In this document: positions 53,145 to 61,777 of the stretch, piece after piece
Position numbering within the stretch: the stretch's first letter is position 1
Layout of the letters: every line of letters begins with the position of its first letter
The notes under the pieces: model-generated
Told to the model about the DNA's origin: nothing
Seen by the model: the letters and a program-made list of their open reading frames with translations, nothing else
Databases searched by the model: none
Program-made: the position numbers and the translations under genes
Source of the DNA: Lachnospiraceae bacterium
GTDB taxonomy: Bacteria > Bacillota > Clostridia > Lachnospirales > Lachnospiraceae
Direction: 5' to 3'
NCBI GenBank assembly: GCA_900766815.1
Contig: CAAFWV010000041.1
Location: forward strand, 7,453-71,452
DNA: 64,000 bases

Positions 53145-53165
53145 GTCTGATAAATATGCTAAAAT
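53137..53165 (+). promoter_or_regulatory. codY promoter
   Basis: TTGAAA (53137-53142), 17 bases, TAAAAT (53160-53165), giving a short leader before the ATG at 53190. Confidence 0.65.
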
Positions 53166-53189
53166 ATCTCCATCTTAAGGAGGTTTACC

Positions 53190-53981
53190 ATGAGCAGTGT
53201 GCAGTTACTTGACAAGACGCGCAAGATAGGCAAATTGTTGCATAACAATAATTCGAGCAAGGTGGTTTTTAATGATATCTGTGATGTGATGCAGGATATT
53301 CTTGAAAGCAATGTTCTTGTTATCAGCAAGAAGGGCAAGGTGCTTGGAATAGACCATGACAGTAAGGTTGAGCCTATTCATGAACTTATCAAGGACAAGG
53401 TGGGCGGCTTCATTGATAATCTTCTCAATGAGAGGATGCTGTCCGTATTGTCTACCAAGGAGAATGTCAACCTTGAGACTCTGGGCTTTGAGGGAGATGA
53501 TATCAGGAAGTATACTGCGATTATAGCTCCGATTGACATAGCGGGAGAGAGACTTGGAACACTGTTCGTATATAAGGACGGAGAAGCCTATGACATCGAT
53601 GATATCATTCTGTGTGAATACGGCACCACGGTGGTTGGCCTTGAGATGCTTAGAGCCGTGAATGAAGAGAATGCGGAGGAGTCAAGGAAGATAGCTGTTG
53701 TTAAGTCGGCGATATCCACACTTTCATTCTCTGAGATGGAGGCTGTGGTTCATATTTTTGATGAACTTAACGGAATGGAAGGAATACTCGTTGCAAGCAA
53801 GATAGCAGACAGGGTAGGCATTACAAGGAGTGTAATTGTCAATGCGTTGCGTAAGCTTGAGAGTGCGGGAGTAATAGAATCGCGAAGCTCCGGCATGAAG
53901 GGAACCTATATTAAGGTTCTCAATGAGGTTGTGTTTGATGAGATAGAGAAGCTTAAGAAGGGAACCTCGCTGAGCCATTAA
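53190..53981 (+). CDS. codY: GTP- and branched-chain-amino-acid-sensing repressor CodY
   Basis: 263 residues. The N-terminal GAF domain binds isoleucine/valine; the C-terminal winged helix reads ASKIADRVGITRSVIVNALRKLESAGVIESRSSGMKGTYIKVLN, the highly conserved CodY DNA-reading segment. CodY represses nutrient-scavenging and often motility genes when GTP and branched-chain amino acids are plentiful. AAGGAGG precedes the ATG. It has its own promoter and a strong terminator, so the flagellar operon downstream is separately transcribed, though the pairing is conserved from Bacillus. Confidence 0.95.
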   Translation: MSSVQLLDKTRKIGKLLHNNNSSKVVFNDICDVMQDILESNVLVISKKGKVLGIDHDSKVEPIHELIKDKVGGFIDNLLNERMLSVLSTKENVNLETLGFEGDDIRKYTAIIAPIDIAGERLGTLFVYKDGEAYDIDDIILCEYGTTVVGLEMLRAVNEENAEESRKIAVVKSAISTLSFSEMEAVVHIFDELNGMEGILVASKIADRVGITRSVIVNALRKLESAGVIESRSSGMKGTYIKVLNEVVFDEIEKLKKGTSLSH

Positions 53982-54067
53982 TTGAACTTAGACTGATTAC
54001 TTCCGGCTGTGATTATCCCAAATAACCGGCGTAAGCAGAGGAAATTAAATAAAAGGATTGGTGTTTT

Positions 54068-54102
54068 AAACGGATTTATTGCCTGCAATAAGTCCGTTTT
54101 TT
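54068..54102 (+). terminator. codY terminator
   Basis: AAACGGATTTATTG (54068-54081) pairs with CAATAAGTCCGTTT (54086-54099), 14 bp with one G-U, loop CCTG, then a T run to 54102. Confidence 0.9.
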
Positions 54103-54197
54103 GCATATGACTGTAACAGTCAAGAGAATAAAGGAAAGAATCACACTATATTGTGCAGTTCTTTGTGAAAAAATACTAGATAATGTGGTCAACACTC

Positions 54198-54225
54198 TTG
54201 TTTTTTTGTAGTAATTATTTATAAT
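54198..54225 (+). promoter_or_regulatory. Sigma-A promoter of the fla/che operon
   Basis: TTGTTT (54198-54203), 16 bases, TATAAT (54220-54225), about 55 bases before flgB. A perfect palindrome GACTGT-A-ACAGTC (54109-54121) lies some 80 bases upstream and may be a regulator site. Confidence 0.6.
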
Positions 54226-54279
54226 GGAATAGGGTGTAATTGTAGGAAAGTGTTTCCATTCCTAATTAAGGAGGAGAAT

Positions 54280-54669
54280 ATGATTAGCTCAAATGCGTAT
54301 GATTATATCAATGTATTGGATAAGGCAGCTGACGCTGCAGCAATGCGCAATGAATTGATTGCCAATAATATAGCCAATCAGGACACACCGGGATATAAGA
54401 GACAGGATGTGGACTTTGAGGGCCAGCTTAAGAAGGCAATGAGGAACAGTAAGTATACTTCTATAGACAGTAAGGTAAGCAACCTAAGAAGCAGAAGCTT
54501 AGAGGCTAAGCAGTATACAGATTACGGCAATTATTCCTACAGACTGGATGAGAATAATGTAGATCCCGAACAGGAGCAGATTAAGCTTGCAGCCAATCAG
54601 CTCAAGTATCAGGGAATTATGAACAGCTTAACCAATGAATTCAAGAATCTTCAGTCGGTAATGAAGTAG
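54280..54669 (+). CDS. flgB: Flagellar proximal rod protein FlgB
   Basis: 130 residues. The conserved rod-protein motif near the N-terminus reads RNELIANNIANQDTPGYKRQDVDFE. The C-terminal helix (QLKYQGIMNSLTNEFKNLQSVMK) completes the coiled-coil arrangement of axial proteins. FlgB forms the proximal rod crossing the wall and is exported by the flagellar type III system. ATG 54280 has AAGGAGGAG upstream; the longer in-frame start is unsupported. It is the first gene of the operon and flgC follows after 12 bases. Confidence 0.95.
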   Translation: MISSNAYDYINVLDKAADAAAMRNELIANNIANQDTPGYKRQDVDFEGQLKKAMRNSKYTSIDSKVSNLRSRSLEAKQYTDYGNYSYRLDENNVDPEQEQIKLAANQLKYQGIMNSLTNEFKNLQSVMK

Positions 54670-54681
54670 AGGAGGTAGTGT

Positions 54682-55125
54682 ATGGGATTATTTGACTCTT
54701 TTAATATTAATGCATCCGGACTTACTGCTCAGAGATACAGGATGGATGTTATAGCCCAGAATGTAGCCAATGCCAACACCACCAGGACTGAGGACGGTAC
54801 TCCGTATAAGCGCAAGGTCGTAACCTTCGAGGAGAAGAACGGTAAGTCTCCCAGTTTTTCGACAGTATTCGGCAGGGAGACTGACAGATTCAGGTCTAAT
54901 GGCGTGAAGGTCAGCGGTACCTACGAGGATTCAAGTGAAGGCAACATGGTATACGATCCGGATCATCCCGACGCTGACGAGAACGGATATGTAACCTATC
55001 CCAATGTTAACATCATCCAGGAGATGACGGATCTTATTGATGCCAGCAGAAGCTATGAAGCCAATGCAACGGCATTCAATGCAAGCAAGCAGATTGCCAG
55101 CCAGGGTCTGACAATGGGAAGCTGA
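54682..55125 (+). CDS. flgC: Flagellar proximal rod protein FlgC
   Basis: 147 residues, a rod protein. The N-terminal motif GLTAQRYRMDVIAQNVANANTTRTEDG and the central YDPDHPDADENGYVTYPNVN are family hallmarks, and the C-terminal helix ends SRSYEANATAFNASKQ. It assembles with FlgB to continue the rod. AGAGGAGGTAG precedes the ATG. It lies in an unbroken operon with flgB (12-base gap) and fliE (26-base gap). Confidence 0.96.
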   Translation: MGLFDSFNINASGLTAQRYRMDVIAQNVANANTTRTEDGTPYKRKVVTFEEKNGKSPSFSTVFGRETDRFRSNGVKVSGTYEDSSEGNMVYDPDHPDADENGYVTYPNVNIIQEMTDLIDASRSYEANATAFNASKQIASQGLTMGS

Positions 55126-55151
55126 TTTTGATTAACTGAGGTGATATATTA

Positions 55152-55478
55152 ATGGCATTAGATATAGCAAGTCTACGCAATATTTCAAGTCCGATTATTG
55201 AGGAAGCAGTAAGGAACAGCAATTTATCAAGAGCTGAGGAGACCGGAACGGATTCCTTCTCAAGCGTGTTCGATGCTGCTGTTAATAATATATATGAGAC
55301 CAATTCATATCTTTCAGAGGCAGAGAATGAGGAGCTCAAGTTCTCTATGGGTCTGACTGACAATACCCATGACCTTACTATAGCTCTTCAGAAGGCTTCT
55401 ACCGCACTTCAGTATACTGTTGCGGTAAGAGATAAGCTCTTGGAGGCATATAAGGAGATAATGAATATCAATCTATAA
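55152..55478 (+). CDS. fliE: Flagellar hook-basal body protein FliE
   Basis: 108 residues, the small adaptor joining the MS ring to the rod. The C-terminal family segment is FSMGLTDNTHDLTIALQKASTALQYTVAVRDKLLEAYKEIMNINL, with the preceding SFSSVFDAAVNNIYETNSY. TGAGGTGATAT lies before the ATG. FliE must be exported before other rod proteins. It lies in the operon between flgC and fliF. Confidence 0.93.
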   Translation: MALDIASLRNISSPIIEEAVRNSNLSRAEETGTDSFSSVFDAAVNNIYETNSYLSEAENEELKFSMGLTDNTHDLTIALQKASTALQYTVAVRDKLLEAYKEIMNINL

Positions 55479-55483
55479 CGGTT

Positions 55484-55515
55484 AGGAATACCGGGTAATA
55501 GATAGGAGTACCGGG
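55484..55515 (+). repeat. 12-bp direct repeat spanning the fliF ribosome site
   Basis: AGGAATACCGGG (55484-55495) and AGGAGTACCGGG (55504-55515) differ by one base, 20 bases apart. The second copy supplies the fliF Shine-Dalgarno. Confidence 0.7.
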
Positions 55516-55516
55516 G

Positions 55517-57118
55517 ATGGTAGACAAATTAAAAGAAATACCCAAGAAATTATTGGAGTGGTGGAATAAGTTCACACCCAGACAGAAGACCATTATCGTA
55601 TCTGCGGTAGCAGGTGTGGTAGTGGCTTTTGCTGTGCTTGCAACTATTCTGACCAAGCCGGTATATGAGACACTGGTCATAACAGAGACAACCAAGGAAA
55701 CGGCAACCATTACAGCACTTCTTGAGGGTGACGGAATTACATATCAGGTAAGCGAGGACGGATATCAGATTAAGGTATTGAAGCAAGATAAATCCAGGGC
55801 AACCATTCTTCTCGGTGCCAATGATATTCCCGCAGACGGATACGGAATTGAGAATGTATCAAACGGAGGCTTCAGTAAGACCGAGTCTGACAAGGTCAGA
55901 GAATATAAGGTATATATGGAGAAGAAGATTGAGTCGGACCTTGAGGGCATGGCCAATATTAAGGCTGCGACGGTTCAGCTCAATGTTCCGGAAAGCGACG
56001 GTACATTATTGTCCAAGAGCGAGGACAGCTCTGCGGCCGTTATGATTACTCCCGAGGGTGAATTTACCCAGGATAATGCAGCTACTATTGCGAGATTTGT
56101 TAAGACCGGTCTCGGCAATAAGGATATAAGCCAGATTACCATTATTGATAATGAGGGCAATCTGCTCTTCTCGGGAGATGAGGAATTCTCGATTACGGGA
56201 AGCGCTTCTTCACAGATGAGTGTTAAGCAGCAGACTGAGAATCTGCTTCAGGCTGAGGTTAAGAAAGTTCTTCTTGGAACCAATGAATATGACATTATCG
56301 AGGTTTCAACTAATCTAGACCTTGACTTCTCGACAACCAATGAGACCTTCCATGGATTTTCAGCTCCGGATGGCCGTACAGAGGGTATGCTTTCACATGA
56401 GGATACCTATAATGCCGAAGGAAGCTCTGGCACGGGTGGTGTGCCGGGAACCACTTCTAACGGTGAGGATGGTACCACATATGTAATGGATGACACATCG
56501 AATTCCACATCCACTGAGACTGAGGAAAGCAGAGACTATCTTCCGGATGAAACAATAAGGGAGAAGTCAATTCCTGCAGGACTTATTAATTACAGCGGTT
56601 CGTCGCTCTCGGTAGCAGCCATCAGATACAAGGCACTTAAGGAAGAGGATGCCAAGACCCAGGGACTGCTTGACGGAATCTCGTGGGACGAGTACAAGCT
56701 TGCCAATGCAGAGAGAGTGAAGGTTGATACTGACGAAGATCTTATCAATCTGGTATCCAAGGCCAGCGGTATTGCAGTTGAGAACATAAGCTTTATTTCA
56801 TATGAGGAGCCGCTCTTTATTGACAAGGAGCCTTCTGCAATCTCATTCACGGATATATTGCAGATTCTGCTTATTATTGTTATTCTCGGACTCCTTGCCT
56901 TCGTGGTCCTTCGTGGTATGAGAGGCGAGAAGACAGAGGAAGTGGAAGAAGAGCTGTCTGTTGAGACGCTGCTTCAGTCCACACCGGAGCAGCAGCTTGA
57001 TGATATCGAACTTGAGACCAAGTCAGAGACAAGAAAGCTTATTGAGAAATTTGTTGATGAGAATCCCGAGTCGGCAGCAGCCCTCCTTCGCAACTGGCTC
57101 AATGAGGATTGGGAGTAG
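55517..57118 (+). CDS. fliF: Flagellar MS-ring protein FliF
   Basis: 533 residues. One membrane helix near the N-terminus (FTPRQKTIIVSAVAGVVVAF) and one near the C-terminus (ILQILLIIVILGLLAFVVL) bracket the large outer ring-building domains. A Ser/Thr/Gly-rich loop lies in the middle (about residues 300-345). The C-terminal cytosolic tail (ESAAALLRNWLNEDWE) is the FliG-binding segment. FliF forms the ring in the cell membrane on which the motor is built. It is slightly short of the usual 550-570 residues. fliG begins 3 bases after its stop. Confidence 0.95.
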   Translation: MVDKLKEIPKKLLEWWNKFTPRQKTIIVSAVAGVVVAFAVLATILTKPVYETLVITETTKETATITALLEGDGITYQVSEDGYQIKVLKQDKSRATILLGANDIPADGYGIENVSNGGFSKTESDKVREYKVYMEKKIESDLEGMANIKAATVQLNVPESDGTLLSKSEDSSAAVMITPEGEFTQDNAATIARFVKTGLGNKDISQITIIDNEGNLLFSGDEEFSITGSASSQMSVKQQTENLLQAEVKKVLLGTNEYDIIEVSTNLDLDFSTTNETFHGFSAPDGRTEGMLSHEDTYNAEGSSGTGGVPGTTSNGEDGTTYVMDDTSNSTSTETEESRDYLPDETIREKSIPAGLINYSGSSLSVAAIRYKALKEEDAKTQGLLDGISWDEYKLANAERVKVDTDEDLINLVSKASGIAVENISFISYEEPLFIDKEPSAISFTDILQILLIIVILGLLAFVVLRGMRGEKTEEVEEELSVETLLQSTPEQQLDDIELETKSETRKLIEKFVDENPESAAALLRNWLNEDWE

Positions 57119-57121
57119 AAT

Positions 57122-58144
57122 ATGGCTAGAACATCTAATTCAGATGATAAATTAACAGGACTTCAGAAATCGGCAATACTGCTTATTGCTCTGGGTCCTG
57201 AGAAGTCGGCAACGATATTCAAGCACCTCAAGGAGGATGAGATAGAAGAACTCACCTTAGAGATTGCCAACACCAGAAGCATTACGCCTCAGGTTAAGGA
57301 CAGCGTGGTTGATGAATTCTATCAGATCTGTCTTGCACAGCAGTATATTGCTGAGGGTGGTATCGGATACGCCAAGGAATTGCTTGAGAAGGCACTTGGC
57401 TCTGAAGCAGCACTTCAGGTAATAGGTAAGCTTACATCCTCTCTTCAGGTTAAGCCCTTTGAATTTGTACGTAAGGCTGAGGCCAGCCAACTGCTCAACT
57501 TCATTCAGGATGAGCATCCGCAGACCATTGCCCTCATTCTGTCATATATGTCAGCGAGTCAGGCCTCTCAGATTATCTCGGGACTTCCGCAGGAGCGTCA
57601 GGCAGATGTTGCCAAGCGTGTGGCCCTCATGGACAGAACCTCGCCTGATGTCATTAAGGAAGTTGAGAAGATTCTGGAGAGTAAGCTCGCCAGTCTTGTC
57701 AATCAGGATTACACCATTGTCGGCGGCGTAGACCAGGTAGTGGAAATCCTCAATTCTGTCGACAGAGGAACAGAGAAGCATATCATGGAGACTCTCGAAA
57801 TCGAAGAGCCGGAGCTTGCAGACGAGATTCGCAAGAAGATGTTTGTCTTCGAGGATATCCTGCTGCTTGATGATAAGGCAATTCAGAGAGTACTCAGAGA
57901 TGTTGAGAATTCAGACCTTGCACTTGCACTTAAGGGCAGCAATGAACAGGTACAGAATGCAATCTTCAATAACCTGTCTAAACGTCTGGCTGCAATGATT
58001 AAGGAAGACATGGAATTCATGGGCCCTGTACGTATGAAGGATGTAGAAGAGGCTCAGCAGAAGATTGTTAACCTCATAAGAAAGCTGGAGGATTCCGGCG
58101 AAATCATTATTTCAAGAGGCGGAGGCGACGAAATCATTGTCTAA
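57122..58144 (+). CDS. fliG: Flagellar motor switch protein FliG
   Basis: 340 residues. The N-terminal FliF-binding domain (GLQKSAILLIALGPEKSATIFKHL), middle EHPQTIALILSYM motif and C-terminal charged torque helix are all present, the latter around FVFEDILLLDDKAIQRVLRDV. FliG forms the C-ring top, transmits torque from the stator and binds FliM. It starts 3 bases after fliF and overlaps fliH by 8 bases. Confidence 0.97.
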   Translation: MARTSNSDDKLTGLQKSAILLIALGPEKSATIFKHLKEDEIEELTLEIANTRSITPQVKDSVVDEFYQICLAQQYIAEGGIGYAKELLEKALGSEAALQVIGKLTSSLQVKPFEFVRKAEASQLLNFIQDEHPQTIALILSYMSASQASQIISGLPQERQADVAKRVALMDRTSPDVIKEVEKILESKLASLVNQDYTIVGGVDQVVEILNSVDRGTEKHIMETLEIEEPELADEIRKKMFVFEDILLLDDKAIQRVLRDVENSDLALALKGSNEQVQNAIFNNLSKRLAAMIKEDMEFMGPVRMKDVEEAQQKIVNLIRKLEDSGEIIISRGGGDEIIV

Positions 58145-59039
58145 GTTGGATTTCGGTGGGAGCAATCTTGTCAAGGGGTACAGACTTACCCCGGAAGAGG
58201 GCACTCATATTGTTGATACTAACAGCATAATAGAGGAAAAATTGCGAAGACTGGAACAGATCCTCCCCGTGGTTACCAAGACCGAATTCGAAGAATTCAG
58301 GACTGATGAAGGTGAATTCTCGGACGGTCTGGATGCTTCGGTACTTGAGGCTCTTACGGGAGATTATGAAGCGGAAACCGATGAGGACGGCAATCCGGTA
58401 TCGAATGTAATTAAGGCAGCTCCTTCTGAGGAACCGGCGGTTGACATAGAGGCACTTGTAGCTGAGAGAATGGCTGCAGCAGAACAGGAAATAGCAGCCA
58501 TGAAGGAAGTGGCTATGAATGAGATAGACTCTCTCAAGGCCCGGGCAATAGAGGAAGGCCAAAATATGGGATATGAAGAGGGTCTCAGACGCGCGGCAGA
58601 AGAAAATGAAGCGGCAAGGGCGGCTATTGAGGCTGAGAGGGCGGGCTTAAGCAAAGAGCGCGCGGAGATGATTGAAGCCATTGAGCCTCAGTTTGTGAAT
58701 GTAATCACAGATGTGTATGAGAGAGCCTTTAATGTCAGACTTAAGGAAGAGAAGAAGCTTGTAACAGAGCTTATCCATAATGCGATGCTTTCGGTTGAGA
58801 GTTGTAAGAATTATCTTATACACGTTTCATCTGAGGATCATGATTATGTTGTGGAACACAGAGATGAACTCAGGACATCAACAATGCCTGAGGATGCCAA
58901 TATAGATATTGTTGAAGATATTACAATGAAGACCGGTGACTGCATGATAGAGACACCGGGCGGAATATATGACTGTGGACTGGGCACACAGCTTGGAACG
59001 CTTAAGAATAAGCTTGAGCTTCTGTCATATACTCCATAG
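58137..59039 (+). CDS. fliH: Flagellar export regulator FliH
   Basis: 300 residues, beginning at TTG 58137 inside the end of fliG, with GGAGG (58121-58125) upstream. Long charged helices (about residues 115-190, EEALVAERMAAAEQEIAAMKE-like) are followed by the C-terminal FliI-binding domain (EPQFVNVITDVYERAF, TGDCMIETPGGIYDCGLGTQLGTL). FliH holds the export ATPase FliI inactive and delivers it to the gate. Length is near the family average. fliI follows after 14 bases. Confidence 0.9.
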   Translation: MSKLDFGGSNLVKGYRLTPEEGTHIVDTNSIIEEKLRRLEQILPVVTKTEFEEFRTDEGEFSDGLDASVLEALTGDYEAETDEDGNPVSNVIKAAPSEEPAVDIEALVAERMAAAEQEIAAMKEVAMNEIDSLKARAIEEGQNMGYEEGLRRAAEENEAARAAIEAERAGLSKERAEMIEAIEPQFVNVITDVYERAFNVRLKEEKKLVTELIHNAMLSVESCKNYLIHVSSEDHDYVVEHRDELRTSTMPEDANIDIVEDITMKTGDCMIETPGGIYDCGLGTQLGTLKNKLELLSYTP

Positions 59040-59053
59040 CGGGAGGACATCAA

Positions 59054-60367
59054 TTGACACCGGGAATCAGGTTTGACAAATATTATAATGCGGTTGACGA
59101 GCCTCTGTATGTCAAGAAGGGCAAGATTGTCAATGTTGTAGGACTTACCATTGAGTCTGCCGGACCGGATTCCACTCTTGGTGATGTGTGTTATATCTAT
59201 CCCGAGGATAAAGACATGAAGCCCATAATGGCAGAGGTTGTCGGCTTCAAGGAGGGTAAGATTCAGCTGATGCCTTATGATAAGACAGAGGGTATCGGAG
59301 TAGGCTCGACTGTGGTCAATACGGGAAGCAAGCTTACTGTAAAAGTGTCAGAGTCTCTTCTTGGAAGAATACTTGACGGACTTGGAAGACCTACTGACGG
59401 AGAGGCTATTGTAGAAGGAGAACCGTATTCGGTTGAATGTGCACCTCCGGACCCTATGAGCAGGAAGATTATATCAGACGTTCTGACCCTTGGAGTTAAG
59501 GCTGTTGACGGCCTTATGACAATAGGTAAGGGGCAGCGTATTGGAATATTTGCGGGCTCAGGTGTCGGCAAATCTACACTTATGGGTATGTTTGCCAGAA
59601 ATACCATAGCAGATATCAATGTAATAGCACTTATCGGAGAGCGAGGCAGAGAGGTTAAGGAGTTCATAGAGAGAGACTTAGGACCCGAGGGAATGAAGAG
59701 GTCTGTTGTAGTTGTTGCAACCTCGGACAGGCCGGCTCTTGAGAGAAATAAGGCTGCCAAGACTGCAACTGCGATAGCTGAATATTTCAGAGACCGGGGC
59801 AAGGATGTCCTTCTTATGATGGATTCCATGACGCGATTCTCAATGGCTCAGAGGGAAATAGGTCTGGCCAACGGAGAGCCCCCCGTATCCAGAGGCTATC
59901 CGCCGAGTGTATATTCGGAGATGCCTAAGCTCTTAGAGCGTGCCGGCTGTAATGATGTAGGCTCGATTACCGGTCTGTATACCGTCCTTGTCGATGGTGA
60001 TGACTTCAATGAACCGATTACAGATACGGCAAGATCCATTCTGGACGGTCATATTATGCTTAACAGAAAGCTTGCTCATAAGAATCATTATCCTGCAATC
60101 GATGTATTGCAGAGTATATCAAGATGTATGAGTCAGATTGTTGACAAGGAACACAAGAATGTTGCGGGTAAACTTAAGAACGTTCTTGCTACCTATGCTG
60201 ATTCTGAGGATCTAATCAATATTGGTGCTTATAAGAAGGGTAGCAACAAGAATATAGATTATGCAATAGAGAAGATTGATGCTGTAAACGAATTCCTGAT
60301 GCAGAGTACGGAGGATAAGTTTACCTTTGAAGAGACTCTGGAGCTTATGAAGGCGATATTTGAATAA
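59054..60367 (+). CDS. fliI: Flagellum-specific export ATPase FliI
   Basis: 437 residues. Walker A is AGSGVGKSTLMGMFA; the F1-beta-like GERGREVKEFIERDLG and Walker B DVLLMMDSMTRFSMAQREI follow, with RGYPPSVYSEMPKLLERAG. It powers substrate unloading at the flagellar export gate. The start is TTG 59054 with GGGAGG upstream, 14 bases after fliH. It overlaps fliJ by 1 base (TAATG). Confidence 0.96.
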   Translation: MTPGIRFDKYYNAVDEPLYVKKGKIVNVVGLTIESAGPDSTLGDVCYIYPEDKDMKPIMAEVVGFKEGKIQLMPYDKTEGIGVGSTVVNTGSKLTVKVSESLLGRILDGLGRPTDGEAIVEGEPYSVECAPPDPMSRKIISDVLTLGVKAVDGLMTIGKGQRIGIFAGSGVGKSTLMGMFARNTIADINVIALIGERGREVKEFIERDLGPEGMKRSVVVVATSDRPALERNKAAKTATAIAEYFRDRGKDVLLMMDSMTRFSMAQREIGLANGEPPVSRGYPPSVYSEMPKLLERAGCNDVGSITGLYTVLVDGDDFNEPITDTARSILDGHIMLNRKLAHKNHYPAIDVLQSISRCMSQIVDKEHKNVAGKLKNVLATYADSEDLINIGAYKKGSNKNIDYAIEKIDAVNEFLMQSTEDKFTFEETLELMKAIFE

Positions 60368-60819
60368 TGGCTAAATTTATTTACAGGATGCAGAATATCC
60401 TGGATATAAAGCTTAAGATGGAGGATCAGGCCAAAGCTTCCTTTGCCGAAGCCAATAAGGAGCTTCTGAATGAAGAGGAGAAACTTGAGGGACTGATAAG
60501 AAGAAGAGAAGAATATGAGCTTGAGGGACAGAGACTCAGACTTGAGACACTGGATGTCATAAAGCTTAAGGATAACAGCAGAGCCCTGCAGGTCATGAAG
60601 GATATGATCAAGGCTCAGGAGATGGTAGTCAGTATTGCAAGAGACAAGGTGGAGCTTGCCAGGCGTAAGCTTCAGGTAGCAATGCAGGAGCGCAAGACCC
60701 AGGAGAAACTTAAGGAGAATGCTTTCGAGGAATTCAAGCATGAACTTGGCAGTGAAGAGAGCAAGGAAGTGGACGAGCTTGTAAGCTACAGGTTCGGAAA
60801 CGGCAGTGGAGATAATTAA
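60367..60819 (+). CDS. fliJ: Flagellar export chaperone FliJ
   Basis: 150 residues, almost entirely coiled coil and rich in Glu/Lys/Arg (for example LEGLIRRREEYELEGQRLRLETL), starting FIYRMQNILDIKLKMEDQAK as in Firmicute FliJ. FliJ acts like the gamma stalk of the FliI hexamer and escorts empty chaperones. It overlaps fliI by one base and is followed 3 bases later by the MgtE-N-type gene. Confidence 0.88.
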   Translation: MAKFIYRMQNILDIKLKMEDQAKASFAEANKELLNEEEKLEGLIRRREEYELEGQRLRLETLDVIKLKDNSRALQVMKDMIKAQEMVVSIARDKVELARRKLQVAMQERKTQEKLKENAFEEFKHELGSEESKEVDELVSYRFGNGSGDN

Positions 60820-60822
60820 TTA

Positions 60823-61707
60823 ATGGCTGATGCAGAAACCAAGGAAGAACTGAAAAAATTAAAGGAAGAGAAGAAAGCCTTTAAGAATGATCAGAAGAAG
60901 GCCAAGGCTGAAGACCGTGCCAGACGTAAGGAAGCTAAGAAGAGAGCAAGAGAGCTGGCTGATGAGGAGGCAAGAATAACGGAGGATGAGGGAAGTACCC
61001 TGCCTGTTATCTTTACGACCATTATTATTGTAATAGTATGGCTTGCCATCATCTGCGCCATGGTGAAGCTTGACGTTGGAGGCTTTGGGTCGGGAGTACT
61101 GACACCGATCTTAAAGGATGTGCCCATAGTCAATATGATTCTTCCGGACAGCAGAACCTCAAGCAATGTATCTGATGAGGATGATGTTGATACAACAGGC
61201 TATTCATCTCTTAAGGAGGCCGTTAAGGAAATAAGGGCTCTTCAGGAGGAGCTTGCCGAGACCCAGGCGGATTCGGCAGCCAAGGATGAGACGATATCAA
61301 GCTTATCGGAGGAGGTTGACAGACTCAGAACCTTCGAAGACAAGCAGGTGGAATTCGAAAGAATAAAGAATGAATTTTATAACGAGGTCGTATATGCTGA
61401 ACACGGCCCCGGTGCGGATGAATATGTGAAATATTACGAATCCATGGACCCTGCGCTTGCAGAGAGCCTGTATAAGCAGGTGATAGTAGAACAGCAGACG
61501 AGCCAGGAGATTATTGATTATGCCAAGGCATATTCAAGCATGAAGCCCGCTCAGGCGGCAGCCATTTTTGAATCAATGACGGATGATCTGGAGCTTGCTG
61601 CCAAGATTCTCTATCAGATGGAAGCCGGTGACAGAGGTAAGATTCTCGGAGCCATGGATTCGGAAATTGCAGCAAAATTAACTAAGATTATGGATCCGGA
61701 TAACTAA
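60823..61707 (+). CDS. YlxF/MotE-like membrane protein with MgtE-N domain
   Basis: 294 residues in four parts. A Lys/Glu/Arg-rich N-terminal coil of about 50 residues comes first. One membrane helix (about residues 66-86, VIFTTIIIVIVWLAIICAMV) follows, then an outer linker and coiled coil. The C-terminal MgtE_N-type helical domain (YYESMDPALAESLYKQVI, MKPAQAAAIFESM, GDRGKILGAMD) resembles FliG and MotE modules. Its place between fliJ and fliK is that of Bacillus ylxF. A role in motor or export assembly is likely; the exact one is unknown. The TAA stop forms the start of a sigma-28-like promoter. Confidence 0.82.
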   Translation: MADAETKEELKKLKEEKKAFKNDQKKAKAEDRARRKEAKKRARELADEEARITEDEGSTLPVIFTTIIIVIVWLAIICAMVKLDVGGFGSGVLTPILKDVPIVNMILPDSRTSSNVSDEDDVDTTGYSSLKEAVKEIRALQEELAETQADSAAKDETISSLSEEVDRLRTFEDKQVEFERIKNEFYNEVVYAEHGPGADEYVKYYESMDPALAESLYKQVIVEQQTSQEIIDYAKAYSSMKPAQAAAIFESMTDDLELAAKILYQMEAGDRGKILGAMDSEIAAKLTKIMDPDN

Positions 61708-61732
61708 AGAATTCGCGCTTTTCCACCGATAA
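61705..61732 (+). promoter_or_regulatory. Possible sigma-28 (FliA/SigD) promoter before fliK
   Basis: TAAA (61705-61708), 16 bases, ACCGATAA (61725-61732), against the known TAAA-N14-16-GCCGATAA pattern; one mismatch in the -10. An inverted repeat CAATCAT (61733-61739)/ATGATTG (61756-61762) follows. Confidence 0.45.
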
Positions 61733-61777
61733 CAATCATAGATGAAATTTCACCAATGATTGGAAAGGAGGAGAAGA

